Assembly (NCBI GenBank): GCA_019454045.1 | Contig: SKCR01031807.1 | Location: 32,780 to 96,779 of the forward strand | Source: Zanthoxylum bungeanum | Lineage: Eukaryota; Streptophyta; Magnoliopsida; Sapindales; Rutaceae | Direction of reading: 5' to 3' | Length of the DNA: 64,000 nucleotides | Shown: positions 33,939 to 45,970 of the stretch, one piece after another | How positions within the stretch are numbered: the stretch's first letter is position 1 | Layout: each line of letters opens with the position of its first letter | The notes under the pieces: generated by a model | Database searches by the model: none | Told to the model about the DNA's origin: nothing | What the model saw: the letters and a program-made list of their open reading frames with translations, nothing else | Translations under genes and position numbers: made by a program

Positions 33939-35025
33939 TTGGGTAGGCACGGTGCTTTGCTAGAAGCCAACCATGTCTTGTAAATCGGTAAGAACGTGGT
34001 GCTAGGTACGCACGTATTCGGATAGTCCGATGACCGTATTTACTGCCAACATATCCAGGGATCTCATTGGTCGCCTCCCAAAGATTCGCCGATGACAATT
34101 GACTAACAGAATTAATCTGGAATTAATTATGAGAGAGAAAATTAATCAGGGATTAATTAGGGCAAGAATTAATCTGGGATTAATCATCAGAGAAAAGAAT
34201 TAATCTAGGATTAATTGCGTCGAGAATTTATCTGGGATTAAATTCGTCGAGAAGAGAGAACGCGATTAATTTGAATTAATCGGCAAAATGAATTTAATAG
34301 TGAAATTAGATTTTAATATTTAATTAATTGGGCTAAAATAATATATTAGATATATTAATTAAAATCAGATTTCAAGAAGGAATTAAAATTGGATTTTAAT
34401 TCAAGAGAATAAATTAATTTGGAATTAATTCGTAAGCGACTTCCGTAATAATTTTGCGAGGCATTATTATTTAATTGAATTGGATTTAATTAAGTCGCGA
34501 CGGAAAATTCGTTTAATTCCGAATTAAACGAACCCGGGCCTGAGCGAAGTTGTGTGTTGGATTGTCCGACTTAAATTTGGAATTTAAAGTGGGGCCCACC
34601 AACTTAAATCAATATGTTTGACTAGTGATGGATTTTTGTAATTGGTTGAGTGAAAAGCTTGGATTGCTTTTAAAAGACACAAACCAAATCTTACACACCA
34701 ACTTTATATAAATTAACAAGTCAACACACTTTTGAAGTGTGCACTATTCATCTTCTCCCTTCTTGTAAAAACTGAAACTTGCTCTCTCCATTATAGAATT
34801 TTTGTTGCAAAATTCTACAAGCTAGCACTTGAAAGGGGTCATTGAAGGTGATAGAGAGACTCACCCAAGTGTTGGAAACACTAAAAGAAATGATGGAGCT
34901 TCCACCTACATCCATGGAAATTTTCGAATTGAAAGCCGATCAATGTGAGTATTCCGCAACTCCCTTTGATTAATTCACACACGAATCACTCTTAGAGATC
35001 CTTGGCATGTTTTAGGAACACTAAC
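33939..35025 (+). mobile_element. LTR fragment, variant B'
   Basis: It starts mid-LTR at TTGGGTAGGCACGG and runs to TTAGGAACACTAACA, the same terminus type as 17006-18562. It has about five palindromic ATTAATCTGGGATTAATT units at 34105-34240. The preceding part of this LTR is not next to it; a family-B 3' LTR is. It is followed by DNA of gypsy type. Confidence 0.75.
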
Positions 35026-35185
35026 AGACACAACATGATCTTGAGCCATGGGACCAAAGAGAACTGAGTAATAACCAGAGGAGAATTGGCAGAAGGAAAC
35101 TATAAGCAGTCCAAGGGGGCGCCCAAAGCTTTTTATAGACAATGGGCACCAAAGACCAAAGAAACCCCATCAGAGTAGGGAATGT
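35026..35185 (+). other. Probable gypsy 3' internal fragment
   Basis: This 160-bp piece lies between an LTR fragment and a solo LTR. One frame reads EPWDQRELSNNQRRIGRRKL, a stop, and later QRNPIRVGNVV. A basic stretch followed by a VG-VV block is seen near the end of gypsy integrases, but the match is weak. Its right flank continues across the solo LTR into gypsy 3' DNA at 37218. Confidence 0.35.
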
Positions 35186-37217
35186 TGTTGGAGTTCTACG
35201 GTCCCAAGGATCAAATCAAAAACATATAAACATGTGTGAATACAATCGAGAAAGTCACAGAATACATCGATCGGTTGAGCGACGCGGTAGGCAACAAAAA
35301 TTCCATTTTCTGCCTTCTGTACCTCACTGCAGTGGCAGTGAGCTGCTCCTCGATTTTCTATTTTTGAGCTCCTCGAACAAGCTCCAAGCTTCTTCAAAAG
35401 ATTCCCGGCTCATGGGTAGACTTCCCTATCACCTTCGCATGTCTTCGTAGTGTGCTAGCACTCCCGATTTTGCCACAAAATCGCGACTCTTGGCTTCCCT
35501 TTGGCTCTCGGTTTTGACAGAAAACCAGAAGGTTTTCACAGCCCCTTGGGCGTGTGTAGAGAAGAAGAAAGAGAAGGGAGAGAGATGTATGAGAGAGATG
35601 AAAAAGTGTAATGTATTTTTGCTTTCTAAAAACAAAATAAATATATACCATTTTTTCACTTTCAAAAGTCAAGCCATAAATGGCTCCAACCACCAACATC
35701 AACTCATCAATTCATCAATCATGAATAGTGACTTGCGTAAATCACTCAAAGTGAAAAACATCCATGACTTGATTGACGAATGATGTGACGGTAGATGCGA
35801 CTAGTGATTTGACGCTTGATTTGACTTGCGTGCCGCACTCGAATTCGAAATACGAATGCGCTCGTAAATAATCTCGGGCTTGGGTTCGCTAATTCCAAAT
35901 TAACGAATTTTCTGTTGCGTCGCAATTAAATCTAATTTAATTAAATATTCATGCCTAGCATAATTACTATTCACGTCGCTAACGAATTAATTCTAAATTA
36001 ATTCGTTCACCCGAATTAAAATCTAATTTTAATTCCGCGTCGAAATCCAATTTCGTTTAATATATCGAATATATTAATTTACCGATTAATTCCAAATTAA
36101 TCGTTATCTCTCTTTAAATGATATTTTATCCCAGATAAAATATCTCCGCAATTAATCCCAGATTAATTTAGAGTACGAGTCATACATCATCGGTGAATCT
36201 TTGGGAAGCGACCCATGAGATCCGGATATGTTGGCAGTAAATTCGGTCGTCGGACTATCCGAACACATAAGTACCAAGTACTACGTTTTACCGATTTACA
36301 AGACAAGGTTAGCTTCTAGCAAAGCGCCATGCCTACCCAATTCTCCGGAAATATCCTTAGAGGAATAAGGATCTATATCAGGCGTAGTATACGTAGTATT
36401 GCGTATTTCGATCCAGTATCGGATGATCACGTGCTAGGCCTGGGGCTGGAAATGTGTCTGCCCCGTACAAAGCAGATGTCGGATGTCTGGTAACCAGTCT
36501 CTATAATCGGATAAACCTGACCTTGTCATTTTATCCCGATAGCTGCAGCATTTAAGAGAACCAGTCACGTATCCTACGTGACCATCATCTCCACTATGAC
36601 TGGAGTGATACTTCTGTCTTGACATCACACCCAACACATTACGATTCTCAATATACCCAGCATTGGCGTACACAAAACCTGTTAAAGCCCTGGACGACCG
36701 CAACCAAAGTATATTGATTGTCGCAAGTATTAGCGGTGCAAGTCTCAGGTTAAGACCAAATACACCTACCCTGATTTCGGACTTCCATAGACACATAGTC
36801 ATACTACCAATGGTATTCCGAGGGGGTCTATCCAGAGCGAAGCTTTTTCCCGTACCATCGGTAAAACACAACCTCCTATTACACTTGCATGAGTATCCTA
36901 TACCCAGTATATTAGAACTATGCTGTTATACCCTCACAACGCGCACAAGTGAAATACTAGTCTTTTACGTATTTATCGATGTCCAATCTCGATAATACTC
37001 TGACTAGGGATATTTAATGATTTATCCTTCGTGGACTGATACTGTTTCATATCATTCTCAATCCTGGAACAAATCATAAGGACCTCCTATCATTTATACA
37101 TCCAGGTGATCTAATCATAAATTATAAGAGTACAATCTCCTTTGTCACATAGTTAATTTGTACAACAACACCATGATCTGTACAAATAGTGATGCTATGG
37201 GTCATAATTGTCCAACA
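35186..37217 (-). mobile_element. Family-B solo LTR, minus strand (copy Br1)
   Basis: On the minus strand it starts TGTTGGACAATTATGACCC at 37217 and ends at 35186 (plus strand TGTTGGAGTTC). Flanks are AATGT (35181-35185) and AATGC (37218-37222), a 5-bp duplication with one change. It has no internal region, so it is a solo LTR, inserted into gypsy internal DNA. The LTR reading frame shared with other copies is open here for 145 codons at 36434-36871. Confidence 0.9.
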
Positions 37218-37461
37218 AATGCATCCATGCATACATGCATACACGTCGCATACACATAATTTTTGTTTTGTATTCGTAGGCTTTGAAGAAAAAGAAAAAG
37301 CGGCGAGGACGAGCAACTCCAAGAATGGAGAGGAGCCTCGAGAATGAGGAAGGATCATGGGTCGAAGTGTCTCACCACCATCAGTTCAACAGTTCAGGAA
37401 TGAATCCCATGGTCAAGGCCCACATTATCAACATTTTGGGAATGAATCCCAATGGTCGAAG
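37218..37461 (+). mobile_element. Gypsy 3' internal DNA, start of a repeat region
   Basis: After a GCATACA-rich start and an AAGAAAAAGAAAAAGCGG stretch, the sequence has AGGAATGAATCCCATGGTC and GGGAATGAATCCCAATGGTCG. These are the same units as in the array at 48000-49140. It is cut by the minus-strand element starting at 37462 and resumes at 47954. Confidence 0.7.
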
Positions 37462-37979
37462 TGTTGGGCTTCTCTAAGGTCTCGTGATCAAATCAAGCAA
37501 TAAAATACATGTGCGAATACTCAAAGAAGTTACGGAATACTTACAATGAACGGCTTAGAGATGCGTTGAAGAACAAAAACTTTTTTATGCCCAGTGAAGC
37601 TCACGGCTTTGGGCTGATTTTTGTCCTCCTCCATTCGGCCATGGATGTCCCCAAGCTCCAAGCTTGTGATGTGTATTCCAAGCCCACATGTGGGTTTCCC
37701 TATCACCTTCATTAGACTCCGGATGTGTGCTAACACTTGGTAATTTTTGCCGTAAAAATCATCATGGCTTCTCCTTATATTCTCGGCTTTTGACAGAAAA
37801 ATGAAAGGAGAAAATGCCCCTTGGGCGTGAGAGAGGAAGAGAGGTGAGAAGAAATGTGTTAATTGATTTCCAAAATCAAAAGTCAAAATGATATACCAAA
37901 GATAGATTTGGAAAATGTCATTCAATCTTACACATTTGGAGTGTAAAATAAGCCACCGTAAAATCCTACACCAACTTCC
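37462..37979 (-). mobile_element. 3' LTR of minus-strand family-B element, distal part (Br2)
   Basis: The plus strand reads TGTTGGGCTTCTCTAAGGTC, the inverted end of a family-B LTR, matching 45971 onward. It is interrupted at CTTCC (37975-37979) by a plus-strand solo LTR and continues at 39981. The bases before it, CGAAG (37457-37461), correspond to CGAAA at 47954-47958 beyond the element's other end: a target duplication with one change. Confidence 0.9.
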
Positions 37980-39980
37980 TGTTGGACAGTTATGACCCAT
38001 AGCGTCACTATTTGTACAGATCATGGTGTTGTTGTACAAATTAACTATGTGACAAAGGAAATTGCTCTTTTATCATTGTGATTAGATCACCAAGATGTAT
38101 AAATGATGAAAGGTCCATATGATTAGTTCCTGGATTGAGATGATATGAGACAGTATCAATCCACGAAGGTTTAATCATTAAATATCCCTAGTCATATTAT
38201 TATCGAGATTGGACATCGATAATGCGGAATAGACTAATATTACACTTGTGCGCGTTGTGAGGGCATAACGGCATAGTTCTCATATATTTGGGTATAGGAT
38301 ACTCATGCAAGTGTAGTAGGAGTTGTGTTTTACCGATGGTACGGAAAACAGCTTCGCTCTGGATAGACCCCTCGGAATTCCTTTGGTAGTATTACTATAT
38401 GTCTATGGAAGTCTGAATCAGGGTAGGTGTATTTGGTCTTAACTTGAGACTTGCACCGCTAATACTTGCGACAATCAATGTACTTTGGTTTTGGTCGTCC
38501 AGGGCTTTAACAGGTTCTGTGTAAGCCTCTTCTAGGTATATTGAGAATCGTAGTGTGTTGGGTGTGATGGCGAGATGGAAGTATCACTCTAGTAATAGTG
38601 GAGATGATGATCACGTAGGATACGGAACTCGTTCTCTTATATGCTGCAGCTATCGGGATATTATGACTAGGTCATGTTTATCCGATTATAGAGACTAGTT
38701 ACCAGAGATCTGATATGTGCTTCGTACGGGCAGACACATTTCCAGCCCCAGGCCTTGCACGTGACATCCGATACTGGATCGAAATACGCAATACTACGTA
38801 TACTATGCCTGATATAGATCAAATATTCCAATAAGGATATTTCTGGAGAATTGGGTAGGCATGGCGCTTTGCTAGAAGCCAACCTTGTCTTGTAAATCGG
38901 TACAAACGTAATACTAGGTAAGTACGTGTTCGGATAGTCCGACGACCGGATTTACTGCCAACATATCCGGGGATCTCATGGGTCGCTTCCCGAAGATTCA
39001 CCGATGACGTATGACTCGCACTTTATTAATCTGGGATTAATTATAAGAGAGAGAAAATTAATCTGGGATTAATTGCGAAGATATTTTATCTGGGATAAAA
39101 TATCATTTAAAAGAGATAACGATTAATTTGGAATTAATCGATAAATTAATATATTCGATATATTAAACGAAATTGGATTTCGACGCGGAATTAAAATTAG
39201 ATTTTAATTCGGGCGAACGAGTTAATTTAGAATTAATTCATTAGCGACGTGAATAGTGATTTTGCTATGCATAATTATTTAATTATGTCACAACGGAAAA
39301 TTCGTTAATTTGGAATTAGCGAACCCAAGCCCGGGAGTGTTTGCAGCGCACTCGCATTGCGAATTAAAGTGCGGCCCACAAGTCACATCAAGCGTCAAAT
39401 CACTAGTCAATCAATTGATGTGATGTCTAGTCACTTTGAGTGATGTGACAACTTGTCATTGGGATTGATGGTGGTAGTTGGCAAAGCTTTAATGCTTTGA
39501 CTTTTTGGAAAAGGAAAAATGGTATATGTTTATTTTTTTTTTGAAAACAATTAACTAATACAATTTTGGTAACAACCAACACATCACTCTCTCACTTCTT
39601 CTCTTCTCTCATTCATGCCCAATGGGCAGTTTTTCTTCCGTCTTTTTCTGGTTTCACCGTGAGATTGAAGGAGAAGATAGGTGATTTTTGCGGCAAAAAT
39701 TACCTAGTGCTAGCACGCTTTAGAGTCTTGCGAAGGTGATAGGGGACCGCACTTGTGAGCTTGGAATAACCACCCAAAAGCTAGGAGCTTGGACTGAAAA
39801 TGGAGGAGCAAAACCAGTGAGTGCCGAGAGCCTTGGAGGAGTCTCAAAGGGCTTAAAAAGTTTTTGTTCTTCATCGCATCACCTCAACCGCTCAATGTAA
39901 GTATTCAACAACTTCTTTGATGTAATCGCACATATGTTTGATGCTTAAAACGATCCCGGTTAGACCGTAGAAACCCAACA
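37980..39980 (+). mobile_element. Family-B solo LTR (copy B4) inside another family-B LTR
   Basis: It starts TGTTGGACAGTTATGACCC and ends AGAAACCCAACA. CTTCC flanks it on both sides (37975-37979 and 39981-39985), a perfect target duplication. The host is an LTR of the same family in the opposite orientation, so this insertion is younger than that of the host element. Confidence 0.94.
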
Positions 39981-41305
39981 CTTCCATCACCATAAAGGTG
40001 AATGAATGACTAGTGATGTGACTAGATGTGACTTGTGGGCCCCACTCGATTCGAAATGCGAGTGTGACCGCAAACACTCCCGGGCTCGGGTTCGCTAATT
40101 CTAAATTAACGAATTTTCCGTTGCGACGTAATTAAATCTAATTTAATAAACAGTTGTGCCTAGTAAAATTACCATTCACGTCGCTAACGAATTAATTCTA
40201 AATTAACTTGTTCGCCTGAATTAAATTCTAAATTTAATTCCGCGTCGAAATCCAAATTCGTATAATATATCGAATATATTATTTTATCGATTAATTCCAA
40301 ATTAATCGTTCTCTCTCTTTAAATAATATTTTATCCCAGATAAAATATCTCTGTAATTAATCCCAGATTAATTCTCTCTCTTATAATTAATCCCAGATTA
40401 ATAAAGTGCGAGTCATACATCATCGGTGAATCTTCGGGAAGTGACCCATGAGATCTCCGGTTATGTTAACAGTAAATCCGGTCGTCGGACTATCCGAACA
40501 CGTACGTACCTAGTACTACGTTTTTACCGATTTACAAGACAAGGTTGGCTTCTAGCAAAGCGCCATGCCTACCCAATTCTCCAGAAATATCCTTACAAGA
40601 ATAAGTGATCTATATCAGGCTTAGTATACGTAGTATTGCGTATTTCGATCCAATATCGGATGTCACATGCTAGGCCTGGGGATGGAATTGTGTCTACCCT
40701 ATGCGAAGCACATATCGGATCTCTGGTAACTAGTCTCTATAATCGGATAAACATGACCTAGTCATATATCCCGATAGCTGCAGCATATAAGAGATCAATT
40801 TCCGTATCCTACGTGATCATCATCTCTACTATGACTAGAGTGATACTTCCATCTCGACATCACACCCAAAACACTACGATTCTCAATATACCCAGAAGAG
40901 GCGTACACAGAACCGGTTAAAGCCTTGGACGACCAAAACCAAAGTGCATTGATTGTCGCAAGTATTAGCGGTGAAAGTCTTAGGTTAAGACCAAATACAC
41001 CTACCATGATTCGGACTTCCATAGACACATAGTCATACTATAATGGAATTCCGGGGGGTCTATCCAGAGCGAAGCTGTTTCCGTACCATCGGTGAACACA
41101 ACCTCCTATTACACTTGCATGAGTATCCTATACCCAAATATGAGAACTATACATTTATGCCCTCACAACGTGCACAATGTAATACTAGTCTATTCCGTAT
41201 TATCGATGTCCAATCTCGATAATACTACGACTATGGATATTTAATGATTAAACCTTCATGGATTGATACTGTCTCATATCATCTCAATCCGGAACTAATC
41301 ATATG
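39981..41305 (-). mobile_element. 3' LTR of minus-strand family-B element, proximal part (Br2)
   Basis: It continues the LTR from ATCACCATAAAGGTGAATG and matches 46493-47800. It stops at AATCATATG (41305), about 170 bp short of the LTR start, and joins reverse transcriptase sequence. The missing piece includes RNase H, the polypurine tract and the first part of the LTR. A CATA/ATG overlap at the junction suggests a deletion at short matching bases. Confidence 0.88.
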
Positions 41306-41600
41306 TATGTCTTCCTTGAAGACTTATATAGTACCATTAGGCACAATGCCTTGCGGTACAACAACTAGTGTCTAAACATAGTTGGTATACATGGAATCCA
41401 TTTCGGATTTCATGGCACTTTGCCATGATAGGGAGTCGATACCTTGTATCACTTCCTCATACGTAGTCAGTTGGTATTCCTCAATAAGATTGACATTTTT
41501 ATGAGGTGAGATCAGAAACCCATAACCCAGGTTGTTTTCTGACTCTCTCCGACTTACGTGGTTCTTGTGTATTCGAAGATTATTGGTATAGTTTCATCCT
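41306..41600 (-). pseudogene. Family-B copia RT N-terminal fragment, minus strand
   Basis: On the minus strand: LTTYEEVIQGIDSL, WQSAMKSEMDSMYTN, a stop, TLVVVPQGIVP and VFKEDIH. This corresponds to 30603-30770 of the plus-strand copy. Everything C-terminal is deleted, including the catalytic motif and RNase H. Confidence 0.82.
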
Positions 41601-41899
41601 TGATGAACTATTTATGTTCCATTAAGGAATCCGTGCCTAGAATAGTATTACTTCGATTTTCATCGAGTTTTACTTTCCTCCCACTTACCACTGCATATAG
41701 GTATTCCTCTTGGAAAACTGCATGGTGAGCAACAATTAAATTATTCTCTTGTGAGTTGTATAAGTACTATACTTAGGTTTCCCTATGATAACCTACAATG
41801 TAGGCACTTATCCTAATTTGGGTTTTAGTTTGGTATCATCCAAACATATGCCTAGCATCCCAAATATTCAGGAATGAGAAACCCGGTTTCTTTCCTGTT

Positions 41900-42560
41900 C
41901 ATATCTAATATGAAATTTGTCAAACAGATTTTTATGGAACCTTATTCAAAATAATTTCTACACTGTAAATGCGTATCCGTTGAAGGAAATGGTAGCTCAG
42001 AGCGACTCATGATTAACCTTATCATGTCCAACAAAATTCGATTTCTCCGTTCAGACACACCATCAAACTGACGTGTTCCGGGAGGAGTCCTCATTGAAAG
42101 AATACTATACTCTTTCAAGTATATGAGAAACTTATTGCTTAAGTATTTTCATCATGGTCTAACCGTGGTGTTTAATACTTTAGCCTATCTGTCTGTCTAC
42201 TTCGTGTCGAAACTTTCTGAAAGTTTCCGATTTATGTTTCAAAAGAAACATATAACCATAACGTGATGCCACATCTGTAAAGGTCACGAAAAATATTCAT
42301 ATCCACTTCTAGCCTAGCTAGACATGGGCCCACTTGCTTCACTATGAACTAGGGCTTACAGATCGGTGGCATTTACACTTTTACCAAGTAAAAGGTGTTT
42401 TAGGCACTTTGCCTAATAAACTAGATTCGTAGACATCATTTGAATGAATCAAATCTGTCCTAGTATCCACTCTTCAAAAGTGTGGATATACGAGTCTTGT
42501 TTAATTGTGTCCCAGACAACAATGGCACAATTAAGTTTCAACTGATTAATTCAGTTTGAG
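41900..42560 (-). pseudogene. Family-B copia integrase, minus strand, decayed
   Basis: The minus strand matches 29510-30200 closely. It carries the region of the last catalytic Glu near 42000-42080 (RNQILLDMIRL-like), the DVASRYGYMFLLKH-like block near 42230-42290, and the pre-integrase TIKQDSYIHT/KTRISTL-type region near 42470-42530. Stops and indels break every frame. Confidence 0.75.
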
Positions 42561-42599
42561 CTATTTGTTTGTCATATTATACGTTTGAGATTTATTTAT

Positions 42600-42970
42600 A
42601 TTCAAAATATAAATTCTGTTATTCACATCTAATGTGTTTATCTCAATATCATCTTTATATAATAAAACACTTTAGTGTTCTAGAATATAAAGGTATATCC
42701 GCAACGGATTAAACCCTGATATAGAGATAATGTTCCTAGTCAAACTAGTTACATTTTAACAGTTTCCTAATTTAAGTACACACCCGAAGGGTAGTTCCTA
42801 AACTTAGGTTTCTACGGTTAAAACATCGACATTTGTCCCGTTTCTGATCCGCAGATAAATCTCAACTGAAGGCAGTATCTGGCTAATCAGCAGATTCTAC
42901 GCACCAGTACATAATTATGTACCACACTTAGTATCTAAAATCTAATTTTAATACTAGTAGTGAACATATT
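42600..42970 (-). pseudogene. Family-B copia protease, minus strand, decayed
   Basis: The inverted counterpart of 29080-29460. It has the KDDIEINTLDVNN-type end near 42630-42660, NLDISIS/LTRNIISIS near 42715-42750 and a FLDTKCGT-like catalytic region near 42920-42945. In that region the usual Gly codon position and the frame are disturbed. Confidence 0.7.
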
Positions 42971-43610
42971 TATGACTAACATATTTGAAGTCAGAGCCTT
43001 GCTCGTCTTCAATTCCTTCATGTCTGCCTTGTCCATATGGCAGTCACGCTTCCGTGTCCCCGTTTGCCACAATTTAGGCAGATATTTTGGGATATGTCCT
43101 TTTATCTTCCCAGAAGATTATAATGATTTTGCCTTTGCCCATTTTCCACATCCGTAGAAGCCTTCGGCCAAGCCTTGGCCTTCTAGAATGTCGAAGTACA
43201 TGCGCCTTGCTCTTCTTGCCTTCTTGCAAACTTTGGCTTTGTGTCATTGAGCATAGCCATTAACTCTCTAAGAGTTTACTATTGCAATTTAGTACTTCTA
43301 AGATCTAAAATTAGATCTATGAAGATCCTTCAATTTAATTATCATACTTTAAGGATCTAATCCTTAGTTCTGATTAAGAAATTAAGGAGTCTATTTGGCA
43401 AGCATAATGGATTAAGCACTAAAGTTATCATCACATGAATATTCCAACTATCATGTTCTACTATTTTCTTAACTCTGGGGTTAGGCCCAAGATGTTATTT
43501 TATCAATAAAGTAACTTCTTAGTTTTCAGGACTATCCTGAAGTTTTATTCCCAATTTGAAAATTAAAGTCGTTTAAATACATTTTCACCCAGGATTATGT
43601 TTTAAACACT
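42971..43610 (-). pseudogene. Family-B copia Gag, minus strand, decayed
   Basis: It has a knuckle-like region near 43030-43080 (CLNCGKRGHGSVTAI in a shifted frame), a KGQGLAEGFYGCGKWAKAK-like basic stretch near 43140-43180 and ELMAMLNDTK near 43250. The start corresponds to the leader-Gag border at 28441. Middle parts are deleted in the same way as in the plus-strand copy at 28441-29033, so these two copies descend from one already defective parent. Confidence 0.7.
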
Positions 43611-45957
43611 AATCTTTCAATTTTATCTTGATTCTAATAGTCCAACTATTTAATCAACGATTTTAGGTACTATTATTATAATGATTACTATAGTCTAACT
43701 ATATAATCAACTATAATTTAATTAGTTAAATTCAATTATATTGATTACTATAATCCAATTATATAATCAACTATAAATGAAATAGTTTGAATACAGTCTA
43801 ACTGTTTTATTATAAAACAACAATTAAATATTAGTCCAAATAATATATTAATTTATATGACGAAAAATTTATAATGAGCGCGTATGGCAAGTAACTAAAC
43901 GAATATTGCAAATTTAATACTTGCCTCCCACTATTTTTCGGCGAGCCTCTAACCCTCTGTTGAGTACTCGGGAAACCTTGTTTCCTAATGGGCTAAGATC
44001 CCGTTAAATAACACACAATCTTGACTTTGGCCAACAAATTGTATGATAATTAACTAGGTAGATCTCTAAGATCAATTGGATCCCATCCAATTCCTAGATC
44101 CAGTAGGTGGACATACAAGTTCGAAACATATATCTTATATATGCCAATATATCCAATATATTGCCTAACCTTTTTCCTCTGAATCAACTAAGCCTTGGCT
44201 TGGCACAACAAACTTAGTGATCCTAGTTAAGCGGAACCCATTGACCTTGGAAAGCTTCGTAATCAATGTCGATGGACAAGAAGTGATCTTGACTTTGGCC
44301 AACAAATCACAACTTGGACAGACTCCGATATGGAACAAAGCCTTCGTGATTCAAACACATCCTCGACGGACAAAGGCCTTGACTTTGGCCAACAAACCAA
44401 TGTCAGTCTTGGATCTTGAGTAAGAATCACTCAATGGAAGGAAAAACGCTTAATATTTTGTGAGGGTTTTTCGCGTGTAATTGGCAACCAATTAATTATC
44501 TTTGTTAAGGTCTCATCATCATACACCCTTAAGCATGCATTCTAAACACATAATAAGGCGCGTAAGTAAATAAAGTAATAATGATATGCAGATGGATATT
44601 TAACACATTGTTCCTAGAACAAATCTCTCCATTTCATCTCTCCCGCTAACACAAGTATTACTTTTACCCAATTACATAACACTTCTAACGAAACCTCATT
44701 TACATTGAGGGGAATAGGTGAGAAAAGAAATACAAAGAGTAAGGAGGTAATAGGCTGGACTCGCAGGTCCAATTAATAAATTCTAAATTTATTACAACAA
44801 TTTCCAAAATTGCCTCACCCAACTAATATCCATCTGATATACATTATTCATGCATCGCAACCATGTATTCACACAAGCATGTTATCAATCAATCTAATCC
44901 AATTAATTAATCTGATATTTAATGACCATCCAATGTTCAAACAACGATTTGATTTTGCGCGAGTCAAACTCGTTTTGCGAATAAGTACTCAAAGTACGAA
45001 TTCTTGAATTAAATTAAACTACAACATTAAATCCAATTTAATTTGTATTTAATACTATGTCATTTATTTAATTCCAAATTAAATACTACACTTTATTAAT
45101 AAACCTTTACGACTTATATTCTAAATCTAATCGTTACGGGTCTCAAAGCCCGATTAACATCCAATATTAATTTAATTAAAGTCCAATGAGCTTTTAATTA
45201 ATTTCTTAAGGCATGGACTTTTGGTCAATATGGGTCAAACCCAAATACCTAAGCCCATTTAAGGAATCACCCTTATTTGCCAAGAAACCAATTTAGGCCC
45301 ATTAGGCCCAATTAAAATTAAAGGTCCATTTAAGTCATATTTAGACTTTATGGATATGGTTTTGGGCCCAATTGGATCCAACCAATTTAGCCTAAACCTA
45401 ACTTGGTACAACCAAGCCCATTAAGCCTAATTACAATTTTTAAGGCCCAATTCCAAAATAAGCCCAATTAATTAAATTTCAAAATTCCAAATTTCATAAT
45501 TAAATTAACTAAAGTGTATGCCATAATTAATTACCCAAATTAATATTTCCAAAACACAAATTTGTATAATTAATTATGCTCATTATCATCAAAACATGTC
45601 CAACACATTTGAATCAAAAAATCAATCATTTTCATGCTTATCAAGTCTCGGTATTTTGGGGTTTTATTTGTCCGATTTGGTTTCAATCCAATTAAATCCA
45701 CAATCAATATTACCCAATGTTTTCCAACTCATCCAATGATCAAAAACACAAAAATACCAAGACATTAGGGCATCACTATGATTCGGCCAAGCCACAAATT
45801 TTAGGGAAAAATGATCCAATCCAATTTTCACAAAATTGATCACAAATAACTCCAAGTCATTCATTTACAAGCATGCTCAAACAAGTAATTTCACTCAAAC
45901 ATACTCAAATTCAATTTACCCAATTTTACCCTAAATTCAAGTTTCATGCTCAACTTC
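43611..45957 (-). mobile_element. Family-B leader, minus strand
   Basis: The inverted counterpart of 4709-6934. CTTGACTTTGGCCAAC (the inverted GTTGGCCAAAGTCAAG) occurs at about 44021, 44288 and 44377. A reading frame on the plus strand, 44217-44423, matches the antisense frames in the two other leaders. The rest is AT-rich with GGGCCCAATT motifs and no coding similarity. Confidence 0.8.
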
Positions 45958-45969
45958 GCTCTGATACCA
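45958..45969 (-). promoter_or_regulatory. Primer-binding site of minus-strand family-B element
   Basis: The plus strand reads GCTCTGATACCA, the complement of TGGTATCAGAGC, one base from the LTR end at 45971. It shows that 45971-47953 is the 5' LTR of a minus-strand element. Confidence 0.93.
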
Positions 45970-45970
45970 T

